A DNA stretch of 64,000 bases, from assembly GCA_930367215.1 (NCBI GenBank), contig OV884059.1, positions 24,266,945 through 24,330,944 of the forward strand, given 5' to 3'. The notes under the pieces were generated by a model. It was given only the letters and a program-made list of their open reading frames with translations. It was not told where the DNA came from and searched no databases. The stretch comes from Pollenia angustigena. Its lineage: Eukaryota; Arthropoda; Insecta; Diptera; Polleniidae. The stretch's first letter is position 1. Each line of letters starts with the position of its first letter. A program made the position numbers and the translations under genes. Positions 21,885 to 31,913 of the stretch are shown piece after piece.

Positions 21885-22130
21885 AAAACACCTTAAAGTA
21901 TTGGTCCTTAGCCCACCTTTACGTATACCGATTAACTCGGAATCACTTTCTGAGTCGAATTAACGATGTTTGTCCGGCTGGCTGGCTGGCTGTCCATGTA
22001 AACCTTGTGCGCAAAATACAGGTCGCAATTTTGAGATTATTTGATAAAATTAAGTACAAAGGTTCTAATGTGGTGTAGAGTATCATAAAGTCGAGTTTAA
22101 CCGACTGTACTTTCTTACTTGTTTTTTATT
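21885..22130. repeat. Dispersed noncoding repeat nested in the hAT element
   Basis: The segment GTATACCGATTAACTCGG...AATCACTTTCTGAGTCG is found in reverse complement at 26320-26660, where it is interrupted by a MITE. It ends CTTACTTGTTTT, like the SINE tails at 168-180. Confidence 0.6.
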
Positions 22131-22137
22131 GTAGATC

Positions 22138-22862
22138 TGTGCCCATGTTCTGTAACTCTCGCGTCGAGAAAGTTTTCGATTGAAATGTGTGAAATGAAAC
22201 AAAAATGCCATAAATTGAAACAAACAGCTGATTTTCTCACTTAACTGTGTCTGTAACTTTTTTTTGGCGAGTACAAGCTGACACGTAAGGAAATTACTAG
22301 CCAATTTACAGAAAAAGTGTGTCTGTAACATTTTGGTGAGAAAAGTTCCCGCTTTGAACTGTCAAATAAACTCACGAATAAAAATGGGGCGAGAAAAAAT
22401 TTCAACACTAAAAAACAATTAAAAATGCAAAGAATAGTAATAATAATATTGTATTCTTGGCACATTTTTCATTGTTTTATTATTTTGCTTTTAACATTTT
22501 TATAAAATATACGAATGCCTTCAAAGTTCGTTTGCAAACAACAAACATTAAAGTCGCTCTTTACACAATTTGGCATAGCCGACGGTTGTGTTTTCGCCGC
22601 CGTCGTTGAAAAATTTTCAATTTAAGTAAATTTTGGTCGCCGTCAACGATATGTGCTACTGGCGTTCTGAACGTCTGCAATGTCACATCGGCTTCGAGTG
22701 CAATATTATGACATTTATAACGTAACGACGTAATCTCTTTTGATAGTTTTCGACATGATACAGACACACATTTTTCTCACTTTTCGAGAAATGATGGAAT
22801 ATTTTGTTTCACATCTTTTCGATGCAAGAAGTTCTCACTAAAGTTACAGAACATGGGTACTG
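22138..22862 (+). mobile_element. MITE family with CCCATGTTCTGT ends, copy 2
   Basis: Same family as 8408-9140 over its full length. Ends CTGTGCCCATGTTCTGT and ACAGAACATGGGTAC. Retains the minus-strand frame (22561-22767) that matches 8864-9058. Confidence 0.8.
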
Positions 22863-23207
22863 GACTCAAAAGGTTGGGTAAATGTTGTCGTGATTATGAT
22901 TTACCTTCAAATTATTTAAAACTTATGGTTATTTGCAACTAATGAGTGATTCCTATGAGATGAACAATAACGACATCGAATTTTTCGATGATTTAATTTT
23001 TTAATATTAATTTACGTTTATTCTTATTTACCGAATTGATCTTAACTCACAATTTTATCGTAAACAACTTTAAATGAATTTGTTATCGAATTTTTATGTG
23101 TTTTTATTTAAAAAACCTTTTAGCCATTTTTTAGCCCATTTTTAGCCATTTTTTCCCGTAAATTTAGCCATTTTTGGTCACCAAGTTTTGGCAACACTGC
23201 CTGGCAG

Positions 23208-24235
23208 AAAAAAAAACAACTAAAAATAAAACATGAACCCTAGGAAAAAAACACTTTTTTTTTATATAATAAATGATTTTACCCAGAAAAAATAATAATA
23301 AAATAAATATAAACAAATAAAAAATATATGTATGTACCTATACAATCCACTAGACAATCATCATCAGCATCTCGGCAGAATTTTCATTATAAAATCATTC
23401 AGCTTTTTTTAACCAAGTAATACCGTTAAAATAACAACAACTGCAACAACAACAACATTTTTATTATTTGCTTGTTAAAAATTTTATTTATTTTTGTTTG
23501 TTTTTTTGGCTCCTTTTTAAACCTTAACTCCCACTCTTTCACTTACACTCTCTGGAGTGTTATGCCGTTATAGAACAAGAAAAATGAGCAGGAGGAAGTA
23601 AACAAAAAGAACAAAAACAACGGGAAATAAAGTGTCCGAATATGGTGAAATTGAGCCTGAATAAATATACAAATTGGCATAAAAACAAAAACAACAACAT
23701 CATCAGAAGAACTATATGGTGAATGGTCTAAAAGTCAAGTGGTCATTTTATTTAAATATATTTATATTTTCCACATAAAAACAACAACACATATACAAAT
23801 TTATTTTATATAATTTTTTTTTGTCCATAATTTCATGTGAAAGGGTTCATTTAAAAATTGATGAAAAATATAAAAAAACAAGAGAGTATAGTTAGGCAAG
23901 CCCGGCATTATGATACCCTACAGCAGAGCATTTAGAAACAAATTTTCGAAATTATTTTCTTAATTGGGACCCATAGGCAATCATGGACCCGTTAGCAAAA
24001 TAGTATGTTAAGATTTATCTAAAAGTACTTTGTACCAAATATTTTTGAGATATCTTCATCTTTATGAGATTTGTTTACCTTTAAGTGATTTTAGAATGGG
24101 GGTTTATATGGGACACATGGTTAATTTTGGACCCACCAGCACAAAATGTCATGACACAGTTAGAATCGTAAAAGTCATTGTCGCCAATTTTTAAGTAAAT
24201 ATGTACTAATGCTTATAGGGAAGTTATGGCACTAA
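23208..24235. other. Unassigned A/T-rich sequence; a dispersed repeat at 23880-24230
   Basis: 23208-23870 has AACAACAACA-type simple sequence and no gene. 23880-24230 starts ACAAGAGAGTATAGTTAGGC and carries GGACCCATAGGC and GGACCCACCAGC, in the style of fly dispersed repeats. Confidence 0.4.
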
Positions 24236-24534
24236 GTCTGTGTTCATACGGCTCATGTCTTATTGACATGATTGCTACTTTATAGGCGAGGGGGACGAGG
24301 GGAAAAGAAACGAGTACACAGATGCATGTACTGTCTTTACGTTTTACTTTTTCATTCGTTGTTTAATTTTGTTATTGTTTTCAACATCAAAAAAGCACAC
24401 ATGCATACGCACGACTATACAAAATAAAAAAAACATTTCGTCAACATGACATGAATCATTTGAACGCAAATTCATGTTCAAAGAAGAAAAAGGAAGAATC
24501 TTGTCAATAAGACATGAGCCGTATGAACTCAGAC
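24236..24534. mobile_element. PIF/Harbinger-type MITE, TAA duplication
   Basis: Ends GTCTGTGTTCATACGGCTCA and its complement, with TAA at 24233-24235 and 24535-24537. The 3-bp TWA duplication is the PIF/Harbinger hallmark. 299 bases, no coding content. Confidence 0.8.
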
Positions 24535-24539
24535 TAAGG

Positions 24540-25691
24540 TAGGGCTGCCAGAAGTTTGAACCTGTCAACCAGTACCCATGTTCTGTAACTTTAGTGAGAA
24601 CTTATTGCATCGAAAAGATGTGAAACAAAATATTCCATCGTTTCTCGAAAAGTGAGAAAAATGTGTATCTGTAACTCATGTCGAAAACTATCAAAAGAGA
24701 TTACGTCGTAACGACCAAAATTTACTTAAATTGATAATTTTTCAACGACGGCGGCGAAAACACAACCGTCGACTATACCAAATTGTGTAAAGAGCGACTT
24801 TAATGTTTGTTGTTTGCAAACGAGCTTTACAGTTACAGACACAGTTAAGTGAGAAAAACAGCTTGTTTCAATTTATGGCATTTTTGTTTCATATCACACA
24901 TTTCGATGGAAAACTTTCTCGACACGAGAGTTACAGAACATGGGCACAGGACACATGGAAAAAATGGATAAGAAATTACACCAACAGAAAAGTTTGTTTT
25001 AATTCATATGTATGTAGTATTTCGCAGCCTAAATACTAAAGGGTCACAACTCAAAATGACTTTTTTTCATACATTAATTCTCATATCACATCTCTAGCTT
25101 CTTACAAAATTTAAAAAAGCATAACAAAACTTTCTTCAAATTGGACTTTTTTCATAACATAGCGTCTTCACCTGACAATTTTTTGTCATAACAGGAAGCA
25201 TGTCATAATAAAATCAAACTTACGTTGAATAATACTCTCCAGTGCTTCAGTCTTTAATCGGTTTCTTTCTTTAGTCCATTGTGCAGACTATGTACCCAAC
25301 TTGAAAAAAAATCAAAATCTTTGATTTGGACCACAACCGACTCAGTTGACAATTGAATTGAAACGTGTATGGGCTGCGTTAGAGAAAGCAATTTGTTATC
25401 GGTTTTCGATTACTTATAAAAGTTGTTTACATGGTATGACTTTTTATTATTGAAAGCTTTTACCAACTTTACACCAGATAATAGTTGAATTTAATTAAAT
25501 TTTTTTATACAATTACCTTATGTTAGCAGTGTTATAACAGAAATCTTAACCTTTGTTAACAACTAAAACTAGCAAAAAACTAATTTGTTTGTTTTGACCT
25601 GTACAAAAACCCAGGACAATTTAATATTGGACCAGGACAAGTAGTCTAAAACCAGGATAATCCTTGAAAACCAGGACGTATGGCAGGCATA
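24540..25691 (-). mobile_element. hAT-type element with CCTGGT words, internally deleted copy
   Basis: Right part is the reverse complement of the 31914-34025 element: ACCAGGAC words at 25615-25680 and the end TATGGCAGGCATA. Left end TAGGGCTGCCA. The flanks GACTAAGG and CACTTAGG match at six of eight positions, so the duplication is weak. It lacks the 32839-33299 insertion and so supplies its empty site. Contains the MITE at 24570-24949. Confidence 0.7.
24570..24949 (-). mobile_element. MITE family with CCCATGTTCTGT ends, copy 3, deleted inside
   Basis: Reverse orientation relative to copies 1 and 2. Ends CAGTACCCATGTTCTGT and ACAGAACATGGGCACAG. The central region, including much of the shared minus-strand frame, is missing. 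Confidence 0.75.
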
Positions 25692-25697
25692 CACTTA

Positions 25698-25994
25698 GGG
25701 CTTAAAAATCAGAGGAAGTTAAACTCTCTTTTTGGTTTAAAATGTGTTAAAACCAACAAATCTATAAATCGCAAACATATAAACCATCTTTAAACGCATA
25801 AAATTGGGCGTTTTAACTACCAATACAGACCATATGAATTTGATAAAGAGTTATCGAAGTGCTGCCACATGTTATTGTTTTAACAACATATAATACATGG
25901 GACACTGATTTATAGTTGTTGAGTTTAAACTACATATAAATTCAAGTTTAGTTCAACTAAACCAGCGTTTAAACCATTTGTGGTTTATTAGCCA
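25698..25994. mobile_element. GGGCTAATAAATCA-end MITE, copy 1
   Basis: Shares nearly its whole length with 26352-26613 (GTTAAACTCTCTTTTT, AAACGCATAAAATTG, GTTTAAACTACATATAAAT). Flanked by TTA at the left and TAA at the right, so the duplication is imperfect. Confidence 0.65.
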
Positions 25995-26351
25995 TAAGAG
26001 CTTTTTTCGGCAGTAGTATTTGTATGTTATCTATTGACCAATTGCAATTAGATGATCAAGATTGCAATCAAATAAGTTTGGACTAAATGTAATCTTAATA
26101 CCAACATAATAAGATTGTCTATGGTAACAAATACTCTATTCCAGAAATAAGCTTGTATGGGGGCTATGGGGTATTATAGACCGATTCTTACCATTTTCAA
26201 TAGGCTTGATGCTTATGATAATTCCAAATGTTCCAAACTTTATCCAATTATCTCTGAAAATGCTTCCTGTACTTCGCACACAACATTTGCTTGGACCGTC
26301 AGCCAGACAGCCGGACGATCATCGTTAGATCGACTCAGAAAGTGATTCTTA
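25995..26351. repeat. Spacer and start of an inverted dispersed repeat
   Basis: 26000-26150 is unassigned. 26150-26348 is the reverse-complement relative of 21940-22130 (TCGACTCAGAAAGTGATTC). No gene; the short frame at 26157-26345 lies in this repeat. Confidence 0.5.
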
Positions 26352-26613
26352 GGGCTAATAAATCAGTGCAAGTTAAGCTCTCTTTTTAGTATAAAATGTG
26401 TTTAAACCAGCAAATCTATAATTCAGTAAATATTTTAACCATCTCTAAACGCATAAAATTGACAACATTTATCGTAGTGCGGCCACATTATTATTTTTTG
26501 CACTACATATTATATATGGGGCACTGATTTCCAGCTGTTTAGTTTAAACTACATATAAATTTAAGATTAGTTTAACTTAACCAACGTTTAACCATTCATT
26601 GATTTATAAGCCA
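26352..26613. mobile_element. GGGCTAATAAATCA-end MITE, copy 2, TTA duplication
   Basis: TTA at 26349-26351 and 26614-26616. It splits a dispersed repeat whose uninterrupted version is at 21930-21960 (reverse), which confirms the insertion point. Confidence 0.8.
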
Positions 26614-27480
26614 TTAGTCGATCGGTATACTTAAAGTTGGGTCTAGGACCAATATTTTTTTAGGTGCTACCAAACAATAGCACAAACGCATAATACCTGC
26701 TCCGCTATTGTGGTGGGGGTGTAAAAAACAACACAAATACAGACTTTTCGTAGTTATTATTATTGTAAATGGTTGTTTTGCTGTTGATTTTTATGATATA
26801 AAAACATTTATTTAAAAAAAAAATTAAGGTTTATACGGTAATAACAACAACAAAAGGCAAAAACTGTTTGGTAAATGTTGATTTTTATATAATAATACTC
26901 AACCAATTTTAAAGGCCAGTTGGAAATCCTGTTAGGATCTTTGTGGCTCATCCGTCAGGACAAAAATTATAAGGTTGTTCCAATAATTTTAATTAATAAA
27001 TTTTTTCTTTTTTTTAATTTTCAGTGCTCTAACTAGGAGCACTCTGAAATACTGGCAGGATCGCCATATAAATAAAAACAATTGTTGCTTGTTGAGCTTT
27101 GTTTTATTGATTGATTTATTTAATAAAATTGAACTTAATTTATAGTACAATAATGCTAACTTAGCATTTTCACTTACAGTGGGAAATGTAGCGATGGACA
27201 GCGTTATTTTAATTGGATCTATAAAGTACAAAACAATGATCACTGTACAACACCAAAAGCGTTGACTGTTTGACAGTGTGTACAGTGGATGTTAATACAG
27301 TTTGACGGTTTATTCTCAGCTAAGCTTACTGTAAACACAACAGTCGTTGTACAATGCAACTAGTGTTTATAATGTGATCTCTTTTAATTTTAATTACTCA
27401 AAATATTCTTGCTGGTAATGAACGCATATAAGTCATGCTATGCATGCTACAAAAGGCTAAGTTAGCTGTATAGATCAAAG
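26614..27480. other. Rest of dispersed repeat, then A/T-rich unassigned DNA
   Basis: 26614-26725 continues the repeat split by the MITE. 26730-27240 shows no gene. 27240-27360 (CACTGTACAACACC, TACAGTTTGACGG) may be the decayed left end of the Tc1 element that follows; AGTCAAACTGTATTGACG at 30568 is similar. Confidence 0.4.
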
Positions 27481-27483
27481 TAA

Positions 27484-27753
27484 AGGCCCAACAACAATGT
27501 GATTAGGTTGGCTTAAGTGAATGACCGAATACGTGTAAATTATATGAGGCAAACCATATTGAACTTAAGGAAACTTTTTGCTAAGTTTAATGAAACTGTC
27601 ATTTGCTTAAGCAACGTGCGAATCTAATCGCACATTCCGTACGGAATCAAATGTTTTTTTATTTTGTTTTTGTTTTCTTAAATACATTTGAGAGACTCTT
27701 TGTTAATTTTTGACAGTAGGTTAAGCAAGACTATGCATATTATGGTTGAGCCT
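27484..27753. mobile_element. AGGCCCAAC-end MITE, copy 1, TAA duplication
   Basis: Ends AGGCCCAACAACAATGTG and GCATATTATGGTTGAGCCT, with TAA at 27481-27483 and 27754-27756. A relative lies at 48129-48393. PIF/Harbinger-like. Confidence 0.8.
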
Positions 27754-27839
27754 TAAGCATGCATAACGTTTTTAAGGTCCGATAGGCGCGCTTATGTATG
27801 GAGAAGAACGAACGAGGAATTAAAAAAATAATTTGCAAC

Positions 27840-28290
27840 CAACATTTAAATACTTTATGGGTTCAGTCATAGCGTGGGGTGCTACATACATCAGCAGCAG
27901 GACCAGGCAATTTACTCATAATTGGTGGGGTTAAGTATTAAACCATGTATGTATGTATCTAGAAATACTTAAAAACAATTTAAGCGATAGTGTAAAAAAA
28001 TAAGGGCTTTAGGAGGAATTTTATTTTTATCAGGATAACGATCCCAAGTGCAACGCTTATAATGTCCGGTCACGGCTTCTGTATAATTACCCTCACCTTT
28101 TGGAAACCTCACCACAATCACCGGACCCAAATATTATTGAGCACGTAGTACATAAGTATACATATAAGTTATCTTGAGGAAAAATGGAAAAATTACATTT
28201 TTGCGGAATGGTTAAAATTCGAACCATCGTATTGTGAAAAATGTGTAATTTGGTCAAAAGGCTTACTAGCCAAATATTAACTGAATTCAA
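27840..28290 (+). pseudogene. Tc1-family transposase C-terminal fragment
   Basis: Reads GSVIAWGATYISAAGPGN, then after frame changes FYFYQDNDPKCNAYNVRS and LLYNYPHLLETSPQSPDPN. These match the second half of Tc1 transposases: a WGC-type motif, the second catalytic Asp in QDNDPK, and the PQSPDLNPIEH region with its Glu (IIEHVV). Stops and frameshifts throughout; dead. The Tc1 remnant at 57762-58340 covers the other half of the protein. Confidence 0.8.
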
Positions 28291-28737
28291 GGGAAATGTT
28301 AAGATTTTATTTAAATAAATGTAAACATGAATTTAAGAGAATTAAGCATTGTTCTGGAGTAAATTTCCTCTTGGGTTAGTTTGCATATTTTTCATTTACA
28401 TACAATATTTATTTAAAAATGATTTTCTGGTTCATTTAAGTAGATTATTGCTGTAGCCGTTACTGCCATTCAGGATTTAAGTGCTTAAAGTGGATGAGGC
28501 AACGGATTTTGTGTAAAATAAATTTAAAATATTATGAAAAATATACGAATAAAAAATTTAACTAAAAACTTATTGTAAAAATACTGAAAACACAAAAGAA
28601 AACGTTTCCAGATATTTTTGTAGCTCTTAATAATAAATTTTGCTTAATAAGTTATTTAAAAATTAAATCCTACGCTTGGTTTAAGGCCTTAACTCCAAAT
28701 TGGCCAGCAAACCTGCCTGATCACTGAATTTCAATTA
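28291..28737. other. A/T-rich, no gene seen
   Basis: Nothing recognised. Possibly the decayed 3' end of the Tc1 element at the left edge. Confidence 0.4.
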
Positions 28738-28859
28738 GTGCCGGTTCACGCAGGTCAAGTTTGACTAGTCAAGTCTTGAGATTTTAGGAAAGAGGGGAAA
28801 ATAAATGGCATTCTCTTTTCCTATTTTTTTTGTCAAACTTGACGTGTGTAAACCGACAC
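28738..28859. mobile_element. Palindromic MITE family B (GTGCCGGTTCAC), copy 1
   Basis: Almost wholly palindromic, 122 bases, TTA at 28735-28737 and 28860-28862. Other copies: 30201-30329, 52784-54270 (split), 52833-54174 (split), 61020-61159. Confidence 0.85.
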
Positions 28860-28927
28860 TTATAGCTCGTTTTCATTACAACGAAATCTAGTAGATTTTA
28901 TATCTTTCTCAAAATCTAGTGCGTTTA

Positions 28928-29069
28928 GTCTGGGATCACACTATGAAAGTTTTCTTTCAGAAAGTCTAAGTTTGTGGGTGAGAGAGGAGAGAAAAAAGCA
29001 TGTTCTCTTCCCCTCTCACCAATAAACTCAGACTTTCTGAAAAAAAACTTTCATAGTGTGAACCCAGAC
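28928..29069. mobile_element. Palindromic MITE family A (GTCTGGGTTCACAC), copy 1
   Basis: 142 bases, arms GTCTGGGATCACACTATG and its near complement; TTA at 28925-28927 and 29070-29072. Other copies: 48397-48537, 54737-54863, 61248-61390. PIF/Harbinger-like duplication. Confidence 0.85.
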
Positions 29070-29160
29070 TTAGATTGTACTTTTTGACATTAGCGAGATT
29101 TTGTTTTCATAACAAAAACAGCTGACTTAACATTTTTTTGTGTAGCACATACATACATAT

Positions 29161-29300
29161 CGTCACCTAAAATGCAAAAGGGGGTTAAACACTATTTTTT
29201 TATTTTATAGGGACATTTAATTTAATCTAATGCATCATACTCAATCAAAAAATCGATTTTGATTTTTGTTTTGTTACGCCCTTTTGCATTTTAGGCGACG
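29161..29300. mobile_element. Small MITE with CACCTAAAATGCAAAAGG ends
   Basis: CGTCACCTAAAATGCAAAAG at the left, CTTTTGCATTTTAGGCGACG at the right. 140 bases, no coding content, no clear duplication. Confidence 0.7.
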
Positions 29301-29345
29301 CTATAAAGGAGTAGGCATTCAAAAATTTGCATTATCTTTTATTTA

Positions 29346-30051
29346 GGCGACACGAAATAACACCCGATGAAATAAGGCCCAATTAGAAAAATGAAATAAA
29401 CCCCAGTGAAAGAAATCCCAATAAAATGAAGTAACAGCAAAGTATAAAATAATGAAGAAATGCCCAATTTTCACGAAATAATCCCCAATTTAAAAATAAA
29501 ACAATTTTGCTAATTGGGACTTATTTCATAATGAAATAAAAACCAAGGATATAATAAAATAAGATTCAATGAAATAACACCCAAAAAAAATGAAATAAGA
29601 CCCAAACTTTTCTTGTAATTCAATTAAGTTGCTACTCAACATTTGGAATATTTTGAAAAGGTAAAGAATGTATGTTGAAACGTGAAAAGAGGGAGAGGGA
29701 AGAAGAAAATCCTTGCAACCGGCTAAAGAATGGATATACAAAGAAGCTTTAGTCAGCGAAGCCGGTGTTTGTTATACCATAGAGGAGATAATCCTTGTAC
29801 AAGCGAAATAACACCCGATGAAATAACGCCCAATTAGAAAATGGAAATAAACCCCAGTAAAATTGCAAAATTTGAAAATTGGACCTAATTTCGTTTTTTG
29901 GGTTTTATTTCATATTTAAATTTGGGGTAATTATGAAATAAAGTCCAAAAAAAACGAAATTAGTCCCAAATTCCAAATTTTGTAATTTCATTGTAATTTA
30001 TTTCATTTTTCTAATTGGGCGTTATTTCATCGGGTGTTATTTCGTGTCGCC
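29346..30051. mobile_element. 706-bp palindromic element of ATGAAATAA words, 9-bp duplication
   Basis: GGCGACACGAAATAACACCC and its complement bound it. TTTTATTTA flanks it at 29337-29345 and 30052-30060; the related sequence at 50690-50700 has the site once. The inside is largely spaced repeats of ATGAAATAA(A) plus CC, and the left terminus recurs internally at 29803, where an unrelated repeat (about 29620-29800) appears to have entered. A 9-bp duplication is usual for Mutator-like elements. Confidence 0.8.
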
Positions 30052-30200
30052 TTTTATTTATAATCAATCTCATTTATGTTATCAATATTATTAATTTTTT
30101 CCATTTTATATTACTATTTTCTTAAAGTTTTTCAATTTTTCAAAAGTTTTTTAAAGCCGCCATTTTTTTGTTTCTTATGAAAATGTCATTTTTAATTACA

Positions 30201-30329
30201 GTGCCGGTTCACGCACGTCAAGTCTTCAGTTTTTTAGGAGAGAGGGGAAAGTAAATGTCATTCTCTTTTCCCTTCTCTTCTGAAAGCTCAAGGCTTGACG
30301 AGTCAAACTTGACGTGTGTGAACCGGCAC
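30201..30329. mobile_element. Palindromic MITE family B, copy 2
   Basis: GTGCCGGTTCACGCACGTCA at the left, complement at the right; flanked by ACA at 30198-30200 and 30330-30332. Absent from the homologous stretch near 50820. Confidence 0.85.
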
Positions 30330-30689
30330 ACACAGAGAAGTATTTTTTTGGTACTAGTATATTGAAAAAAACCATAGTTGCATCAATAAGTTCTACCAGA
30401 TTTTAAGAAGATTTCGTCAAAATCTAGTCACGAAACACATTTATTTTGTTTGGAAAATCTAGTCAACAACAATAATATTTGGCTTGTAATTTCGTAAGTA
30501 TCAGTTGTTTTTGTTTTAGCTGCATGAGAACTTTCGATATTCTTAACTATGGTTTGACAGCTGAGAAAGTCAAACTGTATTGACGTTTCTGTTCAGTAAA
30601 GCTTGGCAAAGCTTCCAAATTGTGCATATTTACTTAAAAAAAAAAAATATGTTTGCAAAGTTCATAGAGCAATTCGTCCGTCTTACGAA

Positions 30690-31140
30690 ATTTATTTCTG
30701 GTTAATTAGCTATCTACGTCAATAAGCGAAATTGTCGTATTTGGAGCGAAGACAATGCTCATGCCGCTTACGAATCACCATTACATCCATTGAAATTGAC
30801 TGTTTGGTGCTGCCTATACGTTATTCGGAATTAGCTAGGAGTTGCCGTTACTGTGAATGGCTATCGAGCAATGCTGACTGAAATTTTGTTTTTTAAAATT
30901 AATCAACGACATTTGGTTCCAACAAGACGGTGCAACTTAACATTGCAAAATCAATTTGGTGTCAACTTTATTTCCAGTGGTTCTGTTGACTGGCCCCCTT
31001 GTTCGTATGATTTAACGCCTCTGGATAATTTTTATGGGACTGATGCTGACAAACCAGCAACGCTTTAAGCATTGGAAGCCAATATTCAAGCCACCATTTA
31101 CGCTGACCGAATGGCATATGATATTTAAGAAATAATGCCC
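30690..31140 (+). pseudogene. DD41D-like mariner transposase fragment
   Basis: Reads NKRNCRIWSEDNAHA, SPLHPLKLTVWC, VTVNGYRAML and VDWPPCSYDLTPLD. These match the core and C-terminal half of the 10733-11817 transposase, with several frameshifts and stops. The N-terminal half and the inverted repeats are not seen. Confidence 0.8.
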
Positions 31141-31413
31141 GTAATTTCTACAAAAAGGAAAGCTGGTCGTGATCGTGCCTAACAGTTATCTTTACCTATT
31201 TCAAAGTATGCAAGCTTTTACACCATAAATTTCTATACACAGCTAAATTTGTTTTTGTAGAAATTACGGCCATAAATGCCTTGAAATGATCTACCAGATT
31301 ATAATGAAAAAATTTCATTCCAACAATATTTTTGTATTGTATTATCATTCTAAGTTTTCAGCAGCTAAAAAATGACATCCTATACTAGATTTCGTTGTAG
31401 TGTAAACGGTCTA

Positions 31414-31604
31414 TTATGACATGTCATTTATTAAACAAGTTTTTGTTATATAAGTATCAGGTCTCCACACATTTTAGAAATAGAAAATTAAGTAACCCAG
31501 CCAGCAAAATAGTCTGACGTCTTCCAAATATCTGAGAGAAATGTCGACAAAATAATCGGAATCGTATACGAATTCGATGAGATTTCTGACCCATGAAACA
31601 ACTT
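31414..31604. other. Short unassigned spacer
   Basis: No gene. CCCAGCCAGCAAAATA at 31497 matches, in complement, 39524-39539, so both may be ends of one element type. Confidence 0.35.
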
Positions 31605-31909
31605 AAGGCTAGATTACACAAGTCTTACGTATTCCATAATACTTTGTGAGATAGAAATCTAATGAGTTTTATAATTTAACATGACAGTTTGGGTTCACAC
31701 CATCACACAAAGTATAAACACTCACAAATGAAATAAAATGCAACCCTGATCCAATGAAAAGTATTATTGTTTAGAAATTTGTCCTATGGGACGTCAAACT
31801 TTTTTTTATAATACTTGTCATTTTCGTGACACATTGCATCACACTTTGTCATATTATTAGAGTTTTTGACATGAATTAATACAAAGAATAATAGTGTTAA
31901 CTAGCCTTT
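31605..31909. mobile_element. Probable MITE with AAGGCTAG ends
   Basis: AAGGCTAGATTACACA at the left and TGTTAACTAGCCTTT at the right are imperfect inverted repeats. No duplication assigned because the next element's insertion site overlaps the right end. Confidence 0.5.
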
Positions 31910-31913
31910 AGAC

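Larger units (their letters stand above)
21425..23199. mobile_element. hAT-type element with TTAGCCAT words, 1775 bp
   Basis: CAGTGTTGCCAA and TTGGCAACACTG form the ends; the 8-bp duplication CCTGGCAG flanks it exactly (21417-21424, 23200-23207). TTAGCCAT is repeated at both ends in the same orientation. No hAT gene; the inside contains a dispersed repeat (21885-22130) and a MITE (22138-22862). Confidence 0.9.
28861..31413. mobile_element. Composite element, family C, stuffed with insertions
   Basis: Ends CATTACAACGAAATCTAGTA near 28874 and, complemented, CACTACAACGAAATCTAGTA near 31385-31404, with TA at both outer edges. The body at 29075-29160, 29301-29345, 30061-30200 and 30333-30480 is colinear with 50600-50990. 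Four MITEs present here are absent there, and a mariner remnant sits in the right half. Confidence 0.65.

Noticed and set aside
24532..25699. Perfect 8-bp duplication for the inverted CCTGGT hAT copy
   Set aside because: Flanks match at only six of eight positions and one lies in a MITE's own TAA flank, so I did not claim it.
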